This document shows positions 1 through 5,198 of a DNA stretch of 6,302 bases, piece after piece (position 1 is the stretch's first letter; the number at the start of each line of letters is the position of its first letter). The DNA is from an uncultured Bacteroidota bacterium (lineage in GTDB: Bacteria > Bacteroidota > Bacteroidia > Chitinophagales > Chitinophagaceae). The notes below the pieces were generated by a model. That model was not told the origin of the DNA and ran no database searches. It was given only the letters and a program-made list of their open reading frames with translations. The position numbers were made by a program, and so were the translations under genes. The stretch is taken from positions 1 through 6,302 of the forward strand of contig CAIRSV010000351.1 in the NCBI GenBank assembly GCA_903881265.1. The letters run 5' to 3'.

Positions 1-1320
1 ACAGCGACGGTCAGATGGAATCATGTGATCAACAGTAAGGTTTTTTCGAATACATCATTGATCTATAGCAATTATAGTTACCGTATCAAAGTAGGTTTTG
101 ATGATCAGCGCTTTGAAATTAAATCATCGATCCGCGATTATGATATGAAACAGGATTTTAATTTTTTCCCGAACTCGAAAAATACTATCAAATTCGGTTT
201 CAATGCGATGCATCATACGTTTCGCCCGACTGAGTTTTCAGGCACTGGTTTGAATATACCTGACACCTTACTCAACCGGTATGCGCTAGAAGGAGGCGTT
301 TATCTGCAAAACGAACAGACTATCAGCGATAAGATTACTGTGAAATATGGTGTAAGGTATTCGGTCTTCGATTATATCGGACCAGGTCCAGCGTATACCT
401 ATGATGCGAAGGGCAGCCAACTAACGAAAACAATGTATGCTAATGGAGAGACAATAAAATTATATGGCGGATTCGAACCACGACTTTCAGGACGGTATCA
501 GTTGAATGAAGTGAGCTCGGTAAAAGCTTCGTATAATCGCAATTATCAGTACATGCATTTGTTGTCGAATACAACTACCTCATCGCCGACTGATATTTGG
601 GTGCCGAGCAGTAACAATGTAAAGCCTCAGATTGCTGATCAGACCGCAATTGGTTATTTTAGAAATTTCAAGGATAATATGTTTGAATGTTCGGTAGAGG
701 GCTATTACAAGATTTTGAAAAATCAGATTGATTATAAAAACGGTGCTGATTTATTTACGAATGCAGAACTTGAATCAGAACTTGAATATGGCAATGGACG
801 TGCATTCGGCGCTGAATTTTATATACACAAACAAACAGGTCGATTGACAGGATGGGTAAGTTATACCTTGTCGCGATCTTTGCGCAAGTTTGACAATATC
901 AATGAGGGTAAGGAATATTCAGCTCGACAAGATCGTATCCACGATATCGCTATTGTGGGTATGTATGACCTGACGAAAAAAATAAAGGTGTCTGCAAATT
1001 GGATTTATTATACCGGGTCGGCAGTGACGTTTCCTTCAGGGAAATATATAGCAAACGGTTTTACAGTGCCTTATTATACCGAGCGAAATGGGTATCGTAT
1101 GCCTGATTATCATCGTTTAGATATTGGAGTTACGTGGATTAGAGCGAAGACCGACAAGAAGGAATCAAGTTGGAATTTCTCGTTGTATAATGCGTATGGT
1201 AGAGAAAATGCGTATTCGATTTCGTTCCAACAAAATGCCGATAATCCACAACAGAGCGAAGCCTTGCAAACATCACTCTTTCGTTGGATACCTTCTATTT
1301 CGTACAATTTTAAATTTTAA
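1..1320 (+). CDS. TonB-dependent outer-membrane receptor, C-terminal part (5' end outside window)
   Basis: This is the 3' part of a TonB-dependent receptor; 439 codons are visible. The frame is open to the first base of the window, so the GTG at 25 is an internal codon and not the start. The signal peptide, any carboxypeptidase-like N-terminal domain and the plug lie upstream and cannot be judged. What is visible is alternating amphipathic beta-strand sequence typical of the 22-strand barrel: 'GVYLQNEQTISDKITVKYG' near position 300, then 'GAEFYIHKQTGRLTGWVSYT' near 810-870, and 'ANWIYYTGSAVTFPSGKY' near 1000. The chain ends in 'SISYNFKF', with the C-terminal aromatic residue expected of a BAM-recognised beta-signal. 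The family imports large or scarce ligands across the outer membrane using TonB/ExbBD energy; the ligand cannot be read here. The gene is followed after 6 bases by a DUF4249-type lipoprotein, which suggests a two-gene uptake operon. It is intact as far as visible. Confidence 0.93.
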   Translation, partial: TATVRWNHVINSKVFSNTSLIYSNYSYRIKVGFDDQRFEIKSSIRDYDMKQDFNFFPNSKNTIKFGFNAMHHTFRPTEFSGTGLNIPDTLLNRYALEGGVYLQNEQTISDKITVKYGVRYSVFDYIGPGPAYTYDAKGSQLTKTMYANGETIKLYGGFEPRLSGRYQLNEVSSVKASYNRNYQYMHLLSNTTTSSPTDIWVPSSNNVKPQIADQTAIGYFRNFKDNMFECSVEGYYKILKNQIDYKNGADLFTNAELESELEYGNGRAFGAEFYIHKQTGRLTGWVSYTLSRSLRKFDNINEGKEYSARQDRIHDIAIVGMYDLTKKIKVSANWIYYTGSAVTFPSGKYIANGFTVPYYTERNGYRMPDYHRLDIGVTWIRAKTDKKESSWNFSLYNAYGRENAYSISFQQNADNPQQSEALQTSLFRWIPSISYNFKF

Positions 1321-1326
1321 TCAACC

Positions 1327-2127
1327 ATGAAAAATATACGCATCATCACCATCGCAATCGTATGCTTGACATCGTGTCAGAAAGTGATTCATGTCGACTT
1401 GAATACTGCGAATCCGCAAGTAGTCATCGAAGCCAACCTATACGAAGGAGCGCATGATTTTAAGGTGCATATCACTCAAACGACAAGTTATTTTAATCCT
1501 GGATTGATACCCGCTGTGTTGGGTGCTGATGTATCATTGTCGGCCAATGGCAATCCTGCGCAAGCGCTAGTATCCACCGGAAACGGATGGTATGAGTTAG
1601 CTAATTATACGGCAACGGCCAACACAACGTATACACTTTCAGTTGTTGCGGAAGGCAAGACGTTTACGGCCACTTCCTATCTTCCCATATCGCCTGTGAT
1701 GGACTCGCTGACGTATAAAAAATTTACTGGTGGCTTCGGTGGCGGTAAGATAGATCCCTATTTGATGACGGCTCATTTTCAGGACAGTCTTGGTGTTGGC
1801 AATTACTACCGCATTATTGTCACCAAGAACGATTCTATTCAGAACCAACCATTTGATTTGTATTTGTTGGATGATAAATTGCGCGATGGCGAATATGTTC
1901 ATGCGCCTGTATTCAGTGCTTTCTGCGATATCGATGATACCATGGATGTGGAGCTCTTGAGTATGGATAAGAATGTCTTTGATTATTACACTACCTTGAG
2001 CGATATCATTACCGGCGACGCCAATAACAGTGCGGCTCCGGCTAATCCTATTTCGAATTGGTCTAATCAAGCACTAGGTTATTTTGGTGCCTTTTCGACA
2101 CAGAAAAAATCGATTCGCATCAAGTGA
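1327..2127 (+). CDS. DUF4249-family surface/periplasmic lipoprotein
   Basis: This 266-residue protein starts with a lipoprotein signal peptide: Lys2 and Arg5, a short hydrophobic run and the lipobox L-T-S-C, with Cys17 as the expected lipidated residue. The following residues (QKVIHVDLN) and the next section (about 30-120) look like the Ig-like beta domain of DUF4249 proteins: a 'PQVVIEANL' strand, a 'VSLSANG' segment and a 'YTLSVVAEGKTFTATSYLP' strand. The second half carries the 'YYRIIVTKND' strand and ends with 'GYFGAFSTQKKSIRIK', which resembles the normal family C-terminus, so the gene appears complete. The ATG at 1327 is favoured because it begins a perfect signal peptide 6 bases after the receptor stop. 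DUF4249 genes are commonly found next to TonB-dependent receptors in Bacteroidota. An accessory or ligand-binding role on the outer membrane is inferred; no biochemical function is established to my knowledge. Confidence 0.88.
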   Translation: MKNIRIITIAIVCLTSCQKVIHVDLNTANPQVVIEANLYEGAHDFKVHITQTTSYFNPGLIPAVLGADVSLSANGNPAQALVSTGNGWYELANYTATANTTYTLSVVAEGKTFTATSYLPISPVMDSLTYKKFTGGFGGGKIDPYLMTAHFQDSLGVGNYYRIIVTKNDSIQNQPFDLYLLDDKLRDGEYVHAPVFSAFCDIDDTMDVELLSMDKNVFDYYTTLSDIITGDANNSAAPANPISNWSNQALGYFGAFSTQKKSIRIK

Positions 2128-2190
2128 TGTGAATGCAAGTAGTTAACGAAAGAAGTCAATATTAGATGACTGCTCTTGAAAGAAAAATGC
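2128..2190. other. Convergent intergenic gap, no clear terminator
   Basis: These 63 bases separate the stop of the DUF4249 lipoprotein gene (plus strand) from the stop of serS (minus strand). The only inverted repeat I see is a 5-bp AGTCA/TGACT pair at 2154-2158 and 2167-2171 with an 8-base loop and no adjacent long U-tract. It is too weak to call an intrinsic terminator. Termination of both convergent units may be factor-dependent, or may rely on structure I cannot evaluate by eye. Confidence 0.5.
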
Positions 2191-3462
2191 TTACTTAATT
2201 ATATCAAATCCTACGTATGGCAGAAGGACCTCTGGGATTTTAATACCTTCTGCTGTCTGATTATTTTCGAGCAGGCAAGCGAGTATTCTTGGTAAGGCTA
2301 AGGAAGAGCCATTCAATGAATGTACTAATTGTGTTTTACCGCTTTCATCCTTATAACGCACTTTAGCGCGGTTGGTTTGGAAGGTTTCGAAATTAGACAC
2401 AGAACTTACCTCCAGCCATCGTTGTTGCGCTGTGCTGAATACTTCAAAATCATAGGTCAGGGCCGACGCAAAACTCATATCGCCACCGCATAAACGAAGG
2501 ATACGATACGGCATATTCATACTTTGAATGAGCTTCTCGACATGCACTACCATTGCCTCCAATGCGCTGTACGAAGTTGATGGATGCGAAAATTGTACGA
2601 TCTCAACTTTGTCGAATTGATGAAGGCGGTTTAAGCCGCGCACATCTTTGCCATAAGAACCTGCTTCACGACGATAACATTGAGAGAAGGCGGTCAGCTT
2701 AATTGGCAGTTCGTTTTCTTTCACGATGGTATCACGATAGATATTCGTGACAGGTACTTCGGCCGTCGGTATCATATAAAAATCATCTACTGTTACATGA
2801 TACATCTGACCTTCTTTATCAGGTAGCTGTCCAGTTGCATAGGCTGAATCGCCATTGACCATATGCGGTACTTGATGTTCGATATAGCCAGCTCCGGCAT
2901 TGAAATCTAAAAAGTAATTAATTAATCCGCGTTGTAAACGGGCGCCTTTATTGACATAGACAGGAAAGCCGGCGCCAGTTATTTTATTGCCTAATTCAAA
3001 ATCGATGAGATTATATTTTTTCGCTAGTTCCCAATGCGGCACAGCGCCTTCATATAAGACTGGTATATCGTTGCCCATGCGCACCACTTCATTCTCTTCA
3101 GGGGTTTTGCCCAAGGGAACAGATTCGTGTGGGAGGTTAGGAAGTTTGACCAATTCATCATGCTGTTGCTTTTCGAGTTGTGCTAATTTTTCACCAAGCA
3201 CTTTGCTTGATTCTTTATATCTAGCTACATCCGCTTTCATTTTTTCTGCTTCGTCTTTATTTCCTGCAGCCATCAATTTGCCTATCTCTTTCGAAGCAGT
3301 ATTGATCTTTGCTAAAAAGTCGTCGTTCTCGGTCTGTATTTTACGACGTTCTTCATCGAGCGCTAATACTGTATCCACTACTGATAGGTCACTGACGTTT
3401 TTTACTTTTAAACGATCAATCACATGATCTTTCTGGGTTCGGAGAAGTTGAAGTTGCAGCAT
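2191..3462 (-). CDS. serS: Serine--tRNA ligase (SerRS), bacterial type
   Basis: This cytoplasmic class II aminoacyl-tRNA synthetase attaches serine to tRNA-Ser, and also to tRNA-Sec where present, through seryl-adenylate. The 423-residue length is normal. Residues about 28-103 form the charged heptad-rich antiparallel coiled-coil arm that grips the long variable arm of tRNA-Ser. The catalytic domain follows: motif 1 region around 193-203 (YIEHQVPHMVN), the serine-binding T-A-E at 233-235, motif 2 from about 258 with C-Y-R-R-E-A-G (Arg264, Glu266) and the G-L-N-R-L-H-Q-F-D-K-V-E stretch at 277-287, and motif 3 with H-S-L-N-G-S-S-L-A-L-P-R ending at Arg392. There is no sign of the zinc-dependent methanogenic type. 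The N-terminus M-L-Q-L-Q-L-L-R matches the usual family start, supporting the ATG at 3462. No Shine-Dalgarno sequence precedes it. The gene appears to be transcribed alone from the divergent promoter region. Confidence 0.98.
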   Translation of the reverse strand: MLQLQLLRTQKDHVIDRLKVKNVSDLSVVDTVLALDEERRKIQTENDDFLAKINTASKEIGKLMAAGNKDEAEKMKADVARYKESSKVLGEKLAQLEKQQHDELVKLPNLPHESVPLGKTPEENEVVRMGNDIPVLYEGAVPHWELAKKYNLIDFELGNKITGAGFPVYVNKGARLQRGLINYFLDFNAGAGYIEHQVPHMVNGDSAYATGQLPDKEGQMYHVTVDDFYMIPTAEVPVTNIYRDTIVKENELPIKLTAFSQCYRREAGSYGKDVRGLNRLHQFDKVEIVQFSHPSTSYSALEAMVVHVEKLIQSMNMPYRILRLCGGDMSFASALTYDFEVFSTAQQRWLEVSSVSNFETFQTNRAKVRYKDESGKTQLVHSLNGSSLALPRILACLLENNQTAEGIKIPEVLLPYVGFDIIK

Positions 3463-3482
3463 AGCGATAGAAAATTAATGGG

Positions 3483-3514
3483 CAAATATAATGAAAGAAG
3501 TGAGAGCGAGACAG
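3483..3514 (-). promoter_or_regulatory. Bacteroidota-type promoter for serS
   Basis: On the minus strand, positions 3490 to 3483 read TATATTTG, a perfect match to the Bacteroidota -7 consensus TAnnTTTG. A CTG at 3514-3512 sits 21 bases upstream and could serve as a degenerate -33 element (consensus TTG or TTTG, spacing about 19-21). Transcription would start roughly 14 bases before the serS ATG, giving a very short leader. The -7 match is seen directly; the -33 assignment and start site are inferred. Confidence 0.55.
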
Positions 3515-3554
3515 GCGCAGCTATAAAATACAGGAAACAGATTTTTTTTCAGTA

Positions 3555-3584
3555 TTCTACTATTTAAAAAAAATTGGTATTTTG
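3555..3584 (+). promoter_or_regulatory. Possible promoter for the beta-barrel/SDR transcription unit
   Basis: Positions 3578-3584 read TATTTTG followed by C. This resembles the -7 element TAnnTTTG but is one base shorter than consensus. A TTC at 3555-3557, one mismatch from TTG, lies 20 bases upstream. The ATG at 3607 is 22 bases beyond the element, so the leader would be short. An A/T-rich tract (3561-3573) lies between the two elements. It is the best candidate on this strand in the divergent gap, but both elements are imperfect. Confidence 0.4.
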
Positions 3585-3606
3585 CACAAAAATTAAACCT
3601 ATTACA

Positions 3607-4293
3607 ATGCGTACAAATGTTCTGATGTTCTCTGTACTCTTTTTTATGAGTAACCTAGCCACGGCACAAGATTCACATGTGACTGATGCCTCGAAAACAA
3701 AATTGATAACCTTCACCTCCGGGTTTGAATCCGGTATTCTGCAATTTGCAAAAGTAGAAAGTCAGGGTGTTTCAATGTCGACTATTCCGAGGTTTACCTA
3801 TTTTTTTAATACCGCTGTGGATGCCAATATGAAACTGGGTAATCACCTCAATATTTTCACGGGATTGGCTATCAAAAACCTTGGATTAATCATTAGAGAA
3901 AACGATACTACTCGTAAACATAGGGTATATACATTAGGAGCGCCCTTAGGTGTGAAAGTATATATGGCAAATAAGAAAGTCATTATGAAAGTTGGTGCCG
4001 ATTTAAATATGGCGTTCAATTACAGATGGAAAACCATGAATGGAAAATCGAAGACGAAGCAAAGCGAGTTTTTTAGTGACAAGACTTCGCTTTTCTTTCC
4101 TTCCGTATTTGCAGGTATCTCAGTGCAAGGTGTTTCAGTTACTGCATCCTATTACTTGAATAATTTCTTTCATCAGTCGGTACAAAGTCTCAATACCATT
4201 GATGCACGCTTATTTACTATTGGATTTGGTTTGAATTTGGATAATCAAATGGAGAAGTTGAAGAAACAACAGCATAAAAAACGGGCATTATAA
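3607..4293 (+). CDS. Small secreted beta-rich protein, probable outer-membrane beta-barrel
   Basis: I do not recognise a specific family. From the ATG at 3607 the protein has 228 residues and begins with a clear Sec signal peptide: Arg2, hydrophobic stretch at 5-15 (VLMFSVLFFMS) and an A-T-A cleavage motif, so the mature chain probably starts at Gln21. An in-frame TTG at 3574 would add 11 residues ahead of the signal peptide and lies beside the candidate -7 element, so I reject it as the start. The mature part has alternating strands with aromatic ends, such as LNIFTGLAIKNLGLII (81-96), GAPLGVKVYM (111-120), FFPSVFAGISV (163-173), VSVTASYYL (176-184) and RLFTIGFGLNL (201-211). This resembles 8- to 10-strand outer-membrane barrels of the PorT/OMP_b-brl kind. 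A basic 17-residue tail follows the last strand. The SDR gene begins 4 bases after its stop, implying co-transcription. Confidence 0.7.
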   Translation: MRTNVLMFSVLFFMSNLATAQDSHVTDASKTKLITFTSGFESGILQFAKVESQGVSMSTIPRFTYFFNTAVDANMKLGNHLNIFTGLAIKNLGLIIRENDTTRKHRVYTLGAPLGVKVYMANKKVIMKVGADLNMAFNYRWKTMNGKSKTKQSEFFSDKTSLFFPSVFAGISVQGVSVTASYYLNNFFHQSVQSLNTIDARLFTIGFGLNLDNQMEKLKKQQHKKRAL

Positions 4294-4297
4294 TAGA

Positions 4298-5083
4298 ATG
4301 GAATTATCGCTTAAGAAGAAACTAGCACTGATTTGCGGAAGCACACAAGGAATAGGATTGGCCATTGCGAAGGAGCTAGCATTGCTCGGCGCTGATTGTG
4401 TATTAGTGGCACGTAATGAAGACAGTCTGCAAAAAGCGCTGTCTCAATTAGATGCATCGCAAGGGCAGACACATCGATACCTGATGGCTGATTTTTCCAA
4501 TACGGAACATGTAAAGTCGGTTATTCGTGAATTTGCAACAACTAACACGGTGCATATTCTGATTAATAATACGGGCGGTCCGCCTTCAGGAAAAATTACC
4601 GACGCCAAGGACACTGATTTTCTTGCTGCGTTGAATCTGCATCTGATTAATAATCACAATATCACAACGTTCTTATTAGAAGGAATGAAGTTGGCAGGGT
4701 ATGGACGTGTCATCAATATTGTGTCGACTTCGGTGAAGGTGCCTTTGCCAAATTTAGGCGTTAGTAATACCACCCGCGCTGCTGTGGCCGGTTGGGCCAA
4801 AACCATGGCGAATGAAGTAGCTAAATTTGGTATCACTGTCAATAATGTATTACCGGGTGCGACGGCTACGCTTCGTTTGTCGTCTATCATCGAAAACAAA
4901 TCACAAAAGACGCACACCGACCCTAAGGATGTAGAAGCTGATATGTTGCATGAAATTCCAATGGCACGTTTTGGTCAGCCTGAAGAGATTGCCGCGATGG
5001 CTGCATTTTTAGCTACGCCCGCTGCTAGTTATATCACCGGACAAAGTATTTGTGTGGATGGTGGACGAACAGGGTCGATCTAA
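4298..5083 (+). CDS. Atypical SDR-family oxidoreductase (BKR-like subgroup, lacks Tyr-x3-Lys)
   Basis: This 261-residue protein is a short-chain dehydrogenase/reductase of normal length with a complete Rossmann fold. The nucleotide-binding loop is G-S-T-Q-G-I-G at 14-20, Arg39 follows beta2 (compatible with NADP preference), Asp65 sits in the A-D-F segment, and N-N-T-G-G-P-P replaces the usual NNAG at 90-96. Asn113 and Ser143 align with the catalytic Asn and Ser. The expected catalytic Tyr-x3-Lys, 13 residues after Ser143, is instead Ser156-N-T-T-Arg160. The C-terminus has P-G-A-T-A-T (186-191), R-F-G-Q-P-E-E-I-A (224-232) and I-T-G-Q-S-I-C-V-D-G-G (246-256), all normal for the fold. The pattern matches a subgroup annotated as beta-ketoacyl-ACP-reductase-like but without a perfect catalytic tetrad. 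It follows the barrel gene by 4 bases and precedes an ALDH8-like dehydrogenase, so a role in the same catabolic pathway is inferred. Substrate unknown. Confidence 0.92.
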   Translation: MELSLKKKLALICGSTQGIGLAIAKELALLGADCVLVARNEDSLQKALSQLDASQGQTHRYLMADFSNTEHVKSVIREFATTNTVHILINNTGGPPSGKITDAKDTDFLAALNLHLINNHNITTFLLEGMKLAGYGRVINIVSTSVKVPLPNLGVSNTTRAAVAGWAKTMANEVAKFGITVNNVLPGATATLRLSSIIENKSQKTHTDPKDVEADMLHEIPMARFGQPEEIAAMAAFLATPAASYITGQSICVDGGRTGSI

Positions 5084-5198
5084 GTGACGCAGCGACATCT
5101 AAATTATTCACTCATGCGCTGTCGATGTGTTTATTCCAAATTTTTATGAAGAAAAAGTAGACTACGAGTAAATACATTCATCCGCCAACTAAATACAT
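5084..5198. other. Gap between SDR and aldehyde dehydrogenase genes
   Basis: These 115 bases contain no supported gene; the longest start-to-stop stretches I see are about 12-21 codons without family signal. No TAnnTTTG promoter element was found before the dehydrogenase. A 5-bp CAGCG/CGCTG inverted repeat (5090-5094 with 5117-5121, 22-base loop) is weak. The aldehyde dehydrogenase may therefore be read through from upstream, though a degenerate promoter cannot be ruled out. Confidence 0.45.

Noticed and set aside
25..27. GTG as the start of a 431-residue receptor gene
   Set aside because: The frame stays open to the first base of the window, and the protein lacks a signal peptide and plug domain. 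It is the truncated end of a longer gene.
769..794. Short tandem repeat (two copies of GAACTTGAAT spaced by two bases) in the receptor gene
   Set aside because: It is two copies of a 10-base unit encoding E-L-E-S-E-L-E-Y in frame in what is probably a loop. This is too small to indicate phase variation or a mobile element.
1110..1330. Short open frames on both strands over the receptor C-terminus
   Set aside because: They lie inside the well-supported receptor frame and show no family signal, signal peptide or independent promoter.
1639..2070. Minus-strand open frame of 143 codons opposite the DUF4249 gene
   Set aside because: It is antisense to a gene with a clear lipobox and family C-terminus, and its translation is low-complexity Ile/Arg-rich without a recognisable fold.
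2154..2171. AGTCA/TGACT inverted repeat as a bidirectional terminator
   Set aside because: There are only five base pairs with low GC, an 8-base loop and no U-tract next to the stem.
2987..3427. Plus-strand open frame of 146 codons opposite serS
   Set aside because: Its Ser/Phe-rich composition is what the reverse complement of a Lys/Glu-rich coiled coil produces. It lies wholly within the SerRS N-terminal coding region.
4654..4917. Minus-strand open frame opposite the SDR gene
   Set aside because: It is antisense to conserved SDR motifs, has no homology features and no promoter.
5090..5121. CAGCG/CGCTG inverted repeat after the SDR gene as a terminator or operator
   Set aside because: The stem is 5 bp with a 22-base loop, no U-tract follows it, and a repeat this short is expected by chance.
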